From Lophius americanus (Eukaryota > Chordata > Actinopteri > Lophiiformes > Lophiidae): DNA of 64,000 nt. Below, in pieces: positions 1 to 11,300 of this stretch. The position numbers and the translations under genes were made by a program. Numbering within the stretch: the first letter of the stretch is position 1; every line of letters starts with the position of its first letter. The notes under the pieces are model-generated. The model made no database searches. It was not told the origin of the DNA and saw only the letters and a list, made by a program, of their open reading frames with translations. The DNA lies in contig JBBDHG010000057.1 in the NCBI GenBank assembly GCA_037951165.1, forward strand, positions 12,426,001 to 12,490,000, given 5' to 3'.

Positions 1-2180
1 TGTAATATAATATTAATGTTGGAGCCAGGAAGTTTATAAAACTAATATTTAATTTTCAATCTCTGTTTCCTTTTTTTATATAAATAGTAAGTATGATTAT
101 CTTCATTCGTCGAATCAAACAAATCATCATTATTATTGAAAATAACTTGAATGTGTTTTAACCTTTTTGTATTCTGTTCAACTGCTTGATTGAGCTCATT
201 TTTGAGTCTCTAGTTCTTATTGAAAAATTACCCTGTTTAAAATATACGTGATGCCACTTGCTCCTATTATAAAGAGTAAGGGGCCAGGGATGGGGCCCTG
301 AGGGACACCACAGGTTAAAGGCGCCATCAAGGAGGAGACATTAACCATGGCTATTGAAAAAGACCTATTCAGAATTATGTAAGTTGATAGAACCAAAACA
401 AAGTCTAAAATGGGTCAAATAGTTTCCTCAAAACATGCTCTTTTTTTTCTTTTTTTTTTAAAGGTTGAGCTTATTTAACCAAAATGGACTATTTTCCATG
501 AAAATACAATGTTTCATCATGAAATCATTTTTATATATCAGATCTTATTTTAGTTCATGGTCATGTTGGTGTGTCTATGGCATTAAGTTAATAGTTGCCC
601 CCAAAGAAGTAAAATATGCAAAGAAATCTTTTTTTGAAGTATTTTATTTTTCCTGGTGAGGACATTAAAGGGTTCATTCAACTTACTGCCATGATGATAA
701 TTGTAACCTACTGCAAACAGAAATAAACCTGGGATAATGGATCCTAAAGACTGAACACCACCTGAACAATCTGTTTTCTGCTTCCTGGTAGATCGTTGGA
801 CGTGTTTTGTAGGAACAGGCCTTCATGTCCTTCACCCCCAGTTCTCGTCAACCTCAGCAGAGCGCCATTCTCTACACGGTGAACCAAGCCTGCCCCCTGG
901 CGGTCGATGCAAAAAGTGTTTCCCCCTGTCGGACTCTCAACTTTGATGCTGAAGAGCCACCTCTCGGTAGATCTTGGAATTGGTCCATTAAATCATGGAA
1001 AGTCTCCGCCGAAAACCCCTCAACTCGTGTCCACCATCTACTGGGGATTGATGAAATCACATCCGTCCACATCTTCTGATCTGGGTTTCTTAAGGTGGAC
1101 TTCACTAATCTGTCCTCTACCAGAGGATCACAGAAGAGTTGAAGTTTCACACTGCAGTGGAAATTACACCACCGAGCTCTCCAGAGTCTAAATGATTCAT
1201 ATCATTGTCATATTATCATGTGGTGTTCCTGTATTCATCATTATTCAACATTTTCCCTTTTATTTTATTACATTTCTATGGAATTTCGGGTGTAGTTTAT
1301 GTTCTAAAATCAAATTATTGAAAGACATTTCACATCGGGTTTCCTATCGGCAGTTTTAGTTTGGCGTTATTGTGAATATTCTATCACTTATTTGCGATGT
1401 TTGAGATTAGTTAATAAAAGGGTTTGCCATTTATGTTGATGAAAACTCTTGCCGTCTGTTGGGAAAGGGGGAGCCCGGGCGAGAAGACAGGGGCTCTCCC
1501 TGCCTGACTTTGAGCAGAGGCGGTCTGATTTTCATCCTCGTCCACCTTAAGACTTAAGCAGCTCCTTTCTGCTCCATCTCCCCGAGGAGCTGAGCTGTGG
1601 AAGGCGGCCACAACGTACCACAGCCGGCTTGGCACGGGAAAGGTGCGTACGGCTTCCGGAGCCTAAGCCAATGGTTACCGTTCCCGACCTGCTGTCATCC
1701 CCTTTCCTACTCCAGTTACACTACAATACTGGTCCACATCAGCCACTGCTGCTAACTGATTGCCAAAATGAAGTTCCAATGAAAAAAAATTATATAATTT
1801 GATTCAAATTATATAATTTGATTCATTTGAATTATATAATTTGATCCATTTAAACTTATGGCAGTGGATAACAGTGGCTGGATAATAATGTTTGGTAGGA
1901 CATATATATATATATGTGTATATATATATAAAAACATTGGATGACAAATAGGGATCAAATGTATGCAGTGATAATGTGTGCTTTTATTATGAGTGTATAC
2001 ATATTTCCCGTGACGGATCAAGTCTGGGGAACAAAATGTTTCCCCTGCTCAAAGCTTTCTTTCCTCCGCTATGATTGATTATTATGGAAGCGCTCCAGGT
2101 CACTGGTGCGTTTTCGTTGCGCACAGGATTTGGCCCCTCTCAGATCAAACGGCTCTCGGGAAAGGGGTGGTCCCTGGACA
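1..2180. other. Region upstream of adamts1, no gene assigned
   Basis: AT-rich DNA with two GC-richer patches (about 790-1190 and 1440-1730). Around 240-430 the wording resembles a decayed interspersed fish repeat with a phrase like 'gggccctgagggacacca'. An AT microsatellite lies at about 1897-1932. Open frames of 84-94 codons overlap on both strands at 825-1191, but none has splice sites or a family signature that I recognise. In human, ADAMTS5 lies upstream of ADAMTS1; no part of it is visible here. Confidence 0.5.
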
Positions 2181-2183
2181 AGG

Positions 2184-2192
2184 GATAAATAA
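2184..2192 (+). promoter_or_regulatory. adamts1: TATA-like box of adamts1
   Basis: The sequence gataaataa lies about 370 bases before the ATG in a locally GC-richer stretch (2050-2210). It would place transcription start near 2210-2220. No ATG occurs between there and 2562, so the 5' UTR carries no upstream ORF. The transcription start itself is inferred. Confidence 0.5.
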
Positions 2193-2561
2193 GACGCACC
2201 GGCACCGATCTTACTGCAAGACAAGCAGAGAGCAGACTGAACGGAACAGCAGGAGTAGAACCTACTACCTGAGTCAAAGAGAGAATTAGAATCTGTAACA
2301 TCTGGTACGTTCTGGAGGAGGAAACCTGTTGGATTTTACTGCCGACCTTCATCTCTTATTCTCAACTTGTTTAAACTTTTTTTTGCAGCAAGTCAAACCT
2401 GCACATCAGTTAAAGTGAATTTTTCACTGGATTTGATCAGTTCATAGATACTTTTTGGGGGCATATCGTGGAAGTTCAGAGACTTTGATAAATCATAGAA
2501 TAAACTTTTTAGGGGATTTGTTCCTCCTATTATCGATTTCCACTTGTTGGATTTCACGCAG

Positions 2562-3180
2562 ATGATGCTGTTTTTACAAGTTTCCATTGGCATATTTGCC
2601 ACTCTGTGCGTCGGCACGACGCGCGGAGCCTGGGAGGAGACCACCGTAATACCTGTCAGACTAGACCCGGTGTCCCGATCGGAAGCCGAACCATGGCGGA
2701 CCCGCTCCCAAGAGGAGAACGAGAAGGAGTCGGAGATGAGGGAGTATAGGCTGGACGTATTCGGAAAGGTGCTGGTCTTGCAGCTAGAGCCTGATCAGAC
2801 TTTCTTAGCGCCGGGTTTTGTCTTCCACATTGTGGGGACTCCCGAGAACGAACCGACACCGGAACCAAAGAGCGGAGCCGAACCGGGTTGTTTCTTCTCT
2901 GGCACGGTGAACGGAGATGAAGACTCTGCCGCTGCCCTCAACCTGTGCCACGGACTCAGGGGTGGATTCTACTTCCAGGGTGAAGAGTATTTCATTCACC
3001 CCCTCAATTCGAGTGAATTCCTTGGCACGGAGGATGAGGTCCACACGATCCGCCGCAGAGGTCGGGCCGCTCTGGCTGAGGAGGGGAGCTCTAAGTGCGG
3101 GGTCAACGAGGACGAGGAGAGGGTGCCAAAGAATCTGGAGAAAGAGGCCATGAGCGGTGACGCAGGCCCAGACCAGACAG
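2562..3180 (+). CDS. adamts1: adamts1 exon 1: signal peptide and propeptide
   Basis: Encodes residues 1-206 plus one base. A hydrophobic signal (MMLFLQVSIGIFATLCVG) is followed by the propeptide. GCFFSGTVNGDEDSAAALNLC is typical of ADAMTS propeptides. KCGVNEDE contains the unpaired Cys expected to keep the zyme latent. The donor gtaaga follows 3180. Confidence 0.93.
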
Positions 3181-6100
3181 GTAAGAAACCCTGTCCGCAT
3201 GTAATTCCGTTAACCCCTTAATAATAGTCTGAAAATGTCAGAGCAGCAACCTCAAGAACACACAAAAAGAGATTTCATAGATTCTAATCTACAGCTGAAA
3301 TCACACAAATGAATGATCTTCTATTTAGTAATTTATGAACAATGTGAAGATGAAACTGGTGTCAGATGAGGTTGCCCTGGTGCCAGGGAGTACAGCATGA
3401 AGAATGGACTCAGCTAACTTTTTGACAGCAGAGCCTACACACTGCAAGAGATTTAAGAAGGGAGGGGGGGAAACTTCTCTTAGGGGAAGCAGGAGGCGGA
3501 GTAACGGAAGAAGGGGAGGAGGGCAGCAGGGTTGGGACCAGCCAGAGCCCAGCGGTGCTGAGATGTGTAAACTCGCCTCCTGGTACAGATCGCACCAGCA
3601 GATATTTTTCCCTAGAAGGGATTTTCTCTCTTTACTCTTTTCTATCCGCAAGATTTTCCAGCAGAGAAGGTCATTTTATGAATGTGGACACAGAGGAGGG
3701 GGAACCGACTGGGTGTGACATTGAGACTCTTCCAGGCACATCTTGGGCTCACTATGGAGCCTCTGTCACCCTGAAAATAATCACCGGCCTACTACCTAGA
3801 ACATTGGCCAAGTGTTTCAGACAAACTGAATCCTATCAGTCAAAAACGCATCAGTTCATTTATAACATCTATCTTTTCTCCCCTCCTCAGCCCACCACAG
3901 GACCAGGCGTTTTATTTCAAGCCCTCGCTACCTGGAGATAATGCTGGTGGCTGACCAGTCCATGGCTGAGTTCCATGGTGCCGGCCTCAAATCCTACCTA
4001 CTGACCATCATGGCTGTGGCCTCCCGCATTTTTCGCCACCCCAGCATCCATAACTCCATTAGCCTGGCAGTGGTGAAGCTCCTCGTGGTGTACGAGGAGG
4101 AACGGGGCCCTCAGGTGTCATCTAATGCCGCCATGACCCTCCGCAACTTCTGCCAGTGGCAGCGGCAACACAACCCAGCCAGCGATCGCGACCCTGAGCA
4201 TTATGACACTGCGGTACTCTTCACCAGGACGGTAAGTCTCATTGAAATAAGAGGACAGAAGTTATGGTAGAGGACAGCAATCAAAACAATTCAAATATTA
4301 ATTTAAATTACATTAATTATTTTTGACGTTCTCTCCAACTGTGTAGGACCTGTGTGGGGCCCACTCTTGTGACACTCTGGGCATGGCAGATGTTGGCACT
4401 GTGTGTGATCCTGACAGAAGCTGCTCAATAATAGAGGATGATGGCCTCCAAGCAGCCTTTACTGTGTCACATGAACTGGGTAAGTAGAAAAAGGTTTGAC
4501 CTTTGAACTGAGCTTAGTCGCAAATGCTTCCTATACCAATTGTGCTCCAATAACTCATACTTTATATCTGTCCTGCAGGCCATGTTTTCAACATGCCTCA
4601 TGATGATGCTCAGCTATGCTCCGGGGTCAATGGTGCGCACTGGGGATCTCACATGATGGCCTCAACCTTGTCTAACCTTGACCAGCAGCATCCATGGTCC
4701 CCCTGCTCTGCCCTTATGGTCACCAACTTCCTGGACAACGGCCATGGTCAGTGCCTCCTGGACAAACCGGTGAAACCTCAGCCGCTGCCCCAGCCCCTGC
4801 CCGGAACTGTCTATGATGCTGATCACCAGTGTCGTCTAACATTTGGTGAAGACTCACAGCACTGCTCTGACCTGAGTACCACTTGTGCAGCATTGTGGTG
4901 CACCGTGACTACGTCCAGTGGTTTACTGGTGTGCCAGACTAAGAACTTTCCCTGGGCTGATGGAACACCATGTGGGCATGAAAGCTACTGTCTAGCTGGA
5001 CAGTGTCTCACCAAGAGCCAAGCTAGTAAAAGCCAGGTAAGCACCATCGTCAAAACACACAAAAAACTACATTGTCAAAATCTAGATAAAAAATTGTAGC
5101 ACAATAATCCGTAGCATGCTGTTTTTTTGACTACATTTGGAGAAAAATTAATATTTCAACTCAATCAGTGAATCCCAGTCCTGTTCGAAATTCTAACATA
5201 TATTTCCCTGGTGTTTTCAGACTCCACTTAATGGTGGCTGGGGAGTTTGGGGTCCATGGGGGGACTGCTCTCGGACCTGTGGTGGAGGGGTGCAGTATTC
5301 TTTTCGTTCCTGTGACAAACCTTTGCCCAAGAATGGGGGCAAATACTGCGAGGGCAAGAGGATCCAGTACCGTTCCTGTAACACAGAGACCTGCCCGGAT
5401 ACCAACGGTGAGAAATCTTTGTTTTCACGTGAAAATAATCAAATTTGGTCTCGTATGAGAAATATGCATATCACTACTTAGTAATGTCAAACCACCGTAC
5501 TCTGAGTCTCTCAAAGGTCATGTTTCATTGTATCGTGCACACTGGTGTGAAAGTTGGCGATGCAGGTCAGTAAATCTAACTTCTCTCTGTTTCTTTCTCA
5601 GGTCTGTCTTTCCGTGAGGAACAGTGCCTGGCTCACAACGACATGTCCGCCCAAGTGTCTCTGGGTTCAGGCGAGGGTGTGGAGTGGGTGCCCAAGTATG
5701 CTGGAATTTCTCCAAAAGACCGCTGCAAGCTGGTGTGCCGGGCCAAGGGGACTGGATACTTCTTTGTTCTCAAATCCAAGGTGAGACTTGCTAGATGATA
5801 GATGAGACAAACAAACTGGGTTTTTTCTTGAAGGACTCTCAAGTTCTTCCCTTTAGCAGTCCTATTACTTGCGGAGACTTGCGGATCGAAAGATCAGATC
5901 TTGCACGTTCTCTAAGCCCCTCCGCTGCTGTCTTACTGGGGAAAAGACTGTCACACTGTACCTCCTGACTCAGACTCTTATGCAACAGTCTTGAATTAAA
6001 TTTTTGTTTCTCTGCCGCCCCCAGGTGGCTGATGGAACACCCTGTAGCCCTGATTCCACCACAGTCTGTGTCCAAGGTCAGTGCGTCAAGGCTGGATGTG

Positions 6101-7088
6101 ATCGAGTTATCGGCTCCAGTCGTCGCTTTGACAAGTGTGGTGTGTGTGGCGGAGACGGCTCCACCTGCAAGAAGGTGTCAGGATCTCTGGAGCGTGCCAG
6201 GTAATATCTTACAACTTTACTTTGCCAAACGCAGAAAATGATGTATATATGTGTATATATATATATCTATATATATATAATATATATATATATGTAAATA
6301 TAAAAATATTATCGTGTGTCTAACCATTGTCGGTTTTAACTTTCAGGCCCGGTTACCAGGATGTTGTAACTATCCCTGCTGGCGCCACCCACCTGGATGT
6401 CAAACAACGTGCACCAGGCAATGGTCGCCATGATAACAGCTACCTGGCAGTGCGTCGCCTTGATGGAACCTTTCTATTAAACGGCGATTACAAACTAATG
6501 ACCATGGAGACCGACGTACAATTACGGGGGGCACTGTTGCGATACAGCGGCTCCTCTGCCACTCTGGAGCGCATCCGGAGCTTCTCGCCACTCCCTGAGC
6601 CCCTCACCATTCAGGTGTTGTCTGTAGGAGACTCTCCAAGACCTCGCGTAAAGTACAGCTATTTTGCACCAAGGCCCAACAACGCCCATTCAGTGTCCAA
6701 CAACAACGGAGGGCGCCGTCAGTCTATCAATGCCATCCGAGAATTAGGTGGAGCCGAATGGACCTTGAGGGAGTGGGGCCCATGCTCTCAGACCTGTGGG
6801 GGTGGTGTGCAGCAGAGAGAGGTTGTGTGTCTAGATTTCCATGGTCATACTTCCACTGAATGCCCGGAGGAGCTGCGTCCCTTGGCCTCACGTTCCTGTG
6901 CCATCCAGTCCTGTCCTTCCTGGCTGCTAGGAGAATGGTCAGCATGCTCCAAGACCTGTGGCCGAGGATTCCGCAAACGCCAACTGCGTTGCATCAGCAA
7001 TGAGGGACACACACTATCCCATGACAGCTGTGACTCCAAAGACCGGCCGCGACCCCTGCTGGAACTTTGCAATCAGGGTCCCTGTTAA
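2562..7088 (+). CDS. adamts1: ADAMTS1 metalloprotease, complete gene (8 coding exons)
   Basis: Secreted zinc metalloprotease of the ADAMTS family, which cleaves matrix proteoglycans. Exons: 2562-3180, 3891-4231, 4347-4479, 4579-5036, 5221-5407, 5602-5780, 6025-6200, 6347-7088. All junctions are GT-AG, phases agree and the sum is 2835 nt (944 aa; human about 967). Domains in order: signal peptide 1-22; propeptide with probable cysteine switch C179; furin site R210-T-R-R213; catalytic domain with zinc motif H362-E363-x-x-H366-x5-H372 and Met-turn near 390; disintegrin-like; central TSP1 (exon 5); Cys-rich (exons 6-7); spacer; two C-terminal TSP1 repeats (exon 8). Three TSP1 repeats in all, and blocks such as MLVADQSMAEFHG, indicate ADAMTS1 rather than ADAMTS5. 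The start at 2562 is the first ATG and begins the signal peptide; a second Met follows at once. Introns are short (99-710 bp). Confidence 0.95.
3891..4231 (+). CDS. adamts1: adamts1 exon 2: furin site and start of catalytic domain
   Basis: Residues 207-320. Acceptor cctcag is followed by AHHRTRRF, so the furin cleavage RTRR|F lies just inside the exon. The M12B fold then starts (RYLEIMLVADQSMAEF). Donor gtaagt. Phase 1 in, phase 0 out. Confidence 0.93.
4347..4479 (+). CDS. adamts1: adamts1 exon 3: catalytic domain
   Basis: Residues 321-364 plus one base: DLCGAHSCDTLGMADVG through FTVSHEL. It carries the first zinc-ligand His and the catalytic Glu. The zinc motif is split by intron 3 after HEL. 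Confidence 0.93.
4579..5036 (+). CDS. adamts1: adamts1 exon 4: rest of catalytic domain and disintegrin-like domain
   Basis: Residues 365-517. It begins GHVFNMPHDD (second and third zinc His), then the Met-turn SHMMAS, NFLDNGHGQCLLD, and the disintegrin-like cysteines up to WADGTPCGHESYCLAGQC. Donor gtaagc. Confidence 0.93.
5221..5407 (+). CDS. adamts1: adamts1 exon 5: central TSP1 repeat
   Basis: Residues 518-579. It has the canonical TSP1 motif WGVWGPWGDCSRTCGGGVQ, with the Trp track for C-mannosylation and CSRTCGG for O-fucose (family knowledge). It ends YRSCNTETCPDTNG. Confidence 0.94.
5602..5780 (+). CDS. adamts1: adamts1 exon 6: Cys-rich domain, first part
   Basis: Residues 580-639: FREEQCLAHND through KYAGISPKDRCKLVCRAKG and YFFVLKSK. 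This is the standard ADAMTS Cys-rich module. Acceptor ctcag, donor gtgaga. Confidence 0.93.
6025..6200 (+). CDS. adamts1: adamts1 exon 7: Cys-rich domain, second part
   Basis: Residues 640-697 plus two bases: VADGTPCSPDSTTVCVQGQC, then KAGCDRVIGSSRRFDKCGVCGG. The next intron contains an AT-rich microsatellite (about 6240-6300). Confidence 0.93.
6347..7088 (+). CDS. adamts1: adamts1 exon 8: spacer and two C-terminal TSP1 repeats
   Basis: Residues 698-944 and the TAA stop. The Cys-free spacer (PGYQDVVTIPAGATHLDVKQ to RVKYSYF) is followed by TSP1 repeats starting WTLREWGPCSQTCGGG and WLLGEWSACSKTCGRG. The protein ends LLELCNQGPC, as human ADAMTS1 ends shortly after its last TSP1. Confidence 0.94.
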
Positions 7089-7511
7089 GGACTGATTCTA
7101 CAATCTAACTTTTTTCCTCACAACTAACTTTTAGAAAGAGTTCATGCCGACTCCGATCTTCACTGCCTCCCTGTTCCCCTTGGACAGGAAGGGAGGCTGT
7201 TGAATGTTTACATCAAGATCAAGGGTGCCGCAGTATTTAAAGGGTTCCACACAGTCTAACAGCTCACATGGTGACTGTTGATGAGAGGCCAGACAGGGGC
7301 TCTGCAACACAGTCACAGCAATACAGACTGATAGCTCGCTGCCTGACTGGTGTCAGTGCAGCAGTGGACACTTTGCATGGACCTTCCTGATTTCCTAAAG
7401 GAGCATGCTGCTTACGGTGCCAATCTCATGCCTGCGTATGTTAATGAGACTGTGTGTGGCAATTTCTTTAGTGCATAATTGTTTGTCTAAGCTGGGCTGG
7501 ACAGACACATT

Positions 7512-7539
7512 GGGGTGGGGGGTGGGGGGAGGTGGGGGG
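7512..7539 (+). repeat. G-quadruplex motif in adamts1 3' UTR
   Basis: Four runs of at least four G are separated by loops of 1, 1 and 4 bases. It lies on the transcribed-sense strand, so it could fold in the mRNA. Confidence 0.7.
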
Positions 7540-7812
7540 TTATTGCAAAGTATCTAAAGAAACAAATGAAAGAGATTAGCTCATATTCTACTAGCTCACC
7601 CCATCAGGTATGGAATAAAAGATAATAGTCATAGTGTTTATTTTCAGACTTACAAGTTTTATTTATCACAGACCTGTAGCACTTCTTCATTGTTTTTGCC
7701 AGCGGCACATTGAAGCACCAAACTGTCTCTGAATGCCTTAGAACTTTAACCTTTAGCCATATTGTGCCCTCATCAACACCGCCTTCAATGAGGGAACTCT
7801 TCACAGACCAAA

Positions 7813-7872
7813 GATGTGTGTGTGTGTGTGTGAGTGTGTGTGTGTGTGTAGGGGTGTTTGTGTGTGTGTGGA
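7813..7872 (+). repeat. (TG)n microsatellite
   Basis: Interrupted TG dinucleotide array within the adamts1 3' UTR. Confidence 0.9.
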
Positions 7873-7990
7873 GAAGGACTCTTCTCCTGCTACTACTTCA
7901 TAAGTAAGTCGCCCCTGCCTTCCGCGAAGGCACCTTGATTTTTCTTTTTTATCACATTTTCTTTTCCCTTTTGTAAAGAATATCCAACCT

Positions 7991-7999
7991 TTATTTATT
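7991..7999 (+). promoter_or_regulatory. adamts1: AU-rich element nonamer
   Basis: TTATTTATT in a T/A-rich stretch of the 3' UTR. Such elements promote mRNA decay in inducible genes. Mammalian ADAMTS1 is an inducible, inflammation-associated gene, so rapid turnover is plausible but not shown. Confidence 0.45.
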
Positions 8000-8156
8000 T
8001 TTGTACAGCCGGTTAAATATAATCACGTGGCTTTTTAAAAATATTTTTATTTGTTATTGAGATCACAGAAGGGAGTAGAATATATAGAGTATTTATAAAA
8101 TGTTTATATGTATATCTATATAATTATATAGATATATAAATGGTCCTATGTTCATG

Positions 8157-8162
8157 AATAAA
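8157..8162 (+). terminator. adamts1: Probable poly(A) signal of adamts1
   Basis: AATAAA about 1.07 kb after the stop, followed within 20-35 bases by tgtcttgtgc and aatgtgtcc, a plausible GU-rich downstream element. Confidence 0.55.
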
Positions 8163-8253
8163 TATCCCAATGTCTTGTGCAGCAAATGTGTCCGGAGTAG
8201 TTCTTTCTCTCTTTGATTACTGGAAGGTGCAACGATACACATGCACAAACACA

Positions 8254-8420
8254 CAGTGGTGGGGAAATTATGCAGATCCTTCATTTGAGTAAAAGTACTA
8301 ATGCCACACTTAGAGCATACTACACTACCGATAATTGAAACATTATTTATGTGAAATTCTACAATTATTATCTTAAGAATTGACTCTATATCAAAGTAAA
8401 AGTAATCTGTATTCTATATT
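8254..8420 (-). repeat. Dispersed teleost repeat (ACTTTTACT type)
   Basis: The phrase 'gagtaaaagtactaatgcca' and flanks match, in reverse, a very abundant fish interspersed repeat rich in agtactt/acttgagt words. Related copies are at 11133-11300, 26160-26300 and 26715-26900. Confidence 0.6.
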
Positions 8421-8501
8421 TTGCAGTAGAATGGTTCATCTCAGGATTCCACCATTATGTTTGCATACTATTAGTGCATTAGTGTATTAAAGTGTAATGT
8501 T

Positions 8502-8539
8502 ATTACCATAACATTTACTGCTGTAAATGTTATGGTAAT
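8502..8539. repeat. 17-bp perfect inverted repeat, 4-base loop
   Basis: Arms 8502-8518 and 8523-8539 are exact reverse complements around the loop tgct. AT-rich; could extrude as a cruciform. Confidence 0.85.
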
Positions 8540-9736
8540 GGTAATCCAACTACTTCACTTATTACTAAGAAGTAGGATCATTTTTTCAATTTTTAATCCA
8601 CAGTAACAACTTATTCTTACATACTCCACAGTAAATAAACATATTTATTGTAAAAAGTGGGAGAACTCATTCAACCCATTAAGAAATCATCAGTTGATCA
8701 CAAACAGTTCATGTCAACAAATGTGGAGATATGTGGAGTGTATGAAAAACCTAATCTGAAAGGTAACTTGTATTATAGCTGTCAGACAAACGTATGGGAG
8801 AAGAATATTTCTCTCTATGATGTAATACAGTATAAGTATAGAGTGGTATAAAATTGGGAATACTCAATAATAGTACCTCAAATTTTAACTAAGCGTAGTC
8901 AACCAAACTGTATTTGTACAGCAGCCTACTTCATTGCTTAATAAAATATACAAGAATAAAACAATCCCAATAAAAACATGCTTAACTCTGTGGAGGGTTG
9001 AGGTGAGGATCAAGAATAAAAACTATTAAAGTTGCATGTTGATCCAGATAAAACAGAGCAGCAAAGGTTGGAGCTCCTCTGACTGCCGCTGTAGTTAGAC
9101 GCATGTCCCCAACATGGGTACACTGTTAAGGATTCATCATTTCTCCTCTAGATGGGACTATTTCTGCATGTCAGTCAAAGTCTGTAGTCTCTCTTTTGCT
9201 GAGCACAATGCTAGATTTTAATAAAAGCCTAGGATAAGGTCACATCAATGGTTGCAGTGTCTGCATATAGTTTCCCCCTAGTGGACAGGTGCTACATTGC
9301 AGCCTAAACCCATCTCCGGGGGCATAATCCCAACTATTATTTAAAATCCGATAAATTACTTTATATCTTCCCTGTCCAGAAATACCAAGATTATGCAAAT
9401 ACACCTAATGGTTGTTGGGCTATTTTGAATTTATTTTGGGTACGTAACTCAGGCGATGCCTTAATAATAATAAGCAATCGGTTAAACATGTTAAGTAGGC
9501 CCATGTTAATTTAATAAATTAGACACAGTAAAAGAGAGTCTGTTATTAAGTCTAAATGATTTTAAGTTCAATAAGAGAAGACAGAGAATGAAGATAAGAT
9601 GAATGGCAATTAAAACAGATGATGTGTAATAATAAGTCTATTAGAAAGCCTTAGGCGTGAGCAGCAGCCTGGGATATCACCCCTTTGGTGTCTGGATACT
9701 GGTGGTGGGGGCTAACGACTGCTGAAATTGATGAAT

Positions 9737-9781
9737 GATGGATCTGATGGATCTGATGGAGCTGATGGAGCTGATGGATCT
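9737..9781 (+). repeat. 9-bp tandem repeat, five units
   Basis: Units gatggatct and gatggagct alternate as two, two and one copies. No ORF significance is apparent. Confidence 0.85.
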
Positions 9782-11132
9782 GCGAGGAGTAGGTGGAGTT
9801 AGAGAGGAGGAGAGCCCATGAACCAGCAGTATGAAAGAACTAGATGGATGGTGAGAGACTTAATTAAAGACAGCATCAACACAAAAACGTCCTGGAAGGA
9901 AAACATTTTCATTGTTTGGCACATTTACAGAATTATTAAAAAGTTACTACTTTTAACTCAATTTCTAGAATTACTAATTTAATAAAGAAAGTTTAGATGA
10001 AAGTTTAGATGAAAGCTTTGTAGTATTTATTTTTAATTTTTTTAAATCTGACTGATTTGTGGGTGAAGTGAATTGACTGTAACCAACCTCACAGATAAGA
10101 CAACATGACACAGACAGAACTTAAGAACTCCCATTACTCCACTCTGTTGTTTTGGTACCAAAACTGATGCCCTAATGCTCTCATGCCAAGTCTGGGAAAG
10201 GAACGAGAGGCTTTTTAACTTTTTTCTCTCACTTGTGGAGGTGAATTTAAAAATGTTTCAATCATTCATCTACTGCATCATCCCATTCTTTTTTAAGTGT
10301 TTTTGTTTGTTTACTCTTGCACCAGCCAACTGATATACACAATGTGTAATTTACATTTATTAAAGGATGACTATTGAGTCTTTATTAATGTAATTTCAAA
10401 ATCTGTAAATGGACAGGCGTATGCATTTCCTCAGTTGAGAAACATTGTTCTTATCAAACATGCACTTATTTGCTCATTTAAATTAAATCCGTGAGCAGTC
10501 ATTGGAATATAGAACTCCGAAAATCCCTGATACATCTATGCAGATGCCTAAAAGTCTCTTTTCTTGAGAAAAGATGTTTTGCCTCAAGGCATGCATGTAG
10601 CTTTAAGTTTTTGGGGTCACGGGTCTCCTATGAGCTGTCTGGACCCCAGCTGGGGCCATGAACTACATCAATACCGTCACTATGAGCTGGAAGTTGCTGT
10701 CAGACCCTGTGCAGCACAAAGGAAATAATTATCCTCTATTTATCACTGGTTAAGGAGAAGATTGGCCGTCTCTGTAATCTTCATAATGACATAATGGGTG
10801 CCTGCACCTAAACAACTGCCGTAGGGGAGAATCTATACTTCATGTGTTTTTGTTCCGATTTTATAAGTAGACAAAGGCAAAGATAAACTCACTATCAGGG
10901 AGAAAATGTCAATATTGATCTGTAAACCACAAACATATGCTTGCTCTTTGTACCTGTTTGTTTCCTCCTGTCTGGGCCTCCTGTCATCACAGTCTGACAC
11001 AAACATCTGGATGGTATTATGAATCTTGGCGCTCTATGTGGGTGGCATTTCACACTGAATTAACTTTACCCTTTCACCAGACTTGGTCGCCCATAAAGGT
11101 GGGTTGAAATTATGGATAACTAGATCCAGTTG

Positions 11133-11300
11133 ACAACAGAGGTGAGAAGTAACTAAGTAACTTCATTACTGAACTTAAGTAGAACTTTTACGTATTGTTA
11201 CTTTTCTTTAATATTTATTTTCCTTTAAACTTTTGCTTTAACTCTTCCCATTTTAACATGAATATCTGTACTTTTATTTCATTATATTTCAGTGTTGCTC
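11133..11300 (+). repeat. Dispersed teleost repeat, degenerate copy
   Basis: It begins 'gaggtgagaagtaactaagt' and continues with 'gaacttaagtag'. This corresponds to the 'gtggaaagtaactaagtac' start of the same family as 26715-26900. Confidence 0.5.

Larger units (their letters stand above)
7089..8185 (+). other. adamts1: adamts1 3' UTR
   Basis: About 1.1 kb from the stop to a GT-rich stretch after AATAAA at 8157-8162. It contains a G-quadruplex motif (7512-7539), a (TG)n microsatellite (about 7813-7872) and an AU-rich element TTATTTATT (7991-7999). An earlier AATAAA near 7613 could give a shorter transcript. The end point is inferred. Confidence 0.6.

Noticed and set aside
2544..2561. An earlier start for adamts1 at 2544
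   Set aside because: The codon is TTG. The first ATG in frame is 2562 and begins a good signal peptide.
3404..3941. Open frames of 104-128 codons between adamts1 exons 1 and 2
   Set aside because: They lie in intron 1, overlap each other in different frames and on both strands, and have no family features; the spliced frame across the intron is correct without them.
2562..7088. Assignment to ADAMTS5 or ADAMTS8/15
   Set aside because: ADAMTS5 has two TSP1 repeats in all. Here there are three, the spacer and C-terminus follow ADAMTS1, and the neighbours agree.
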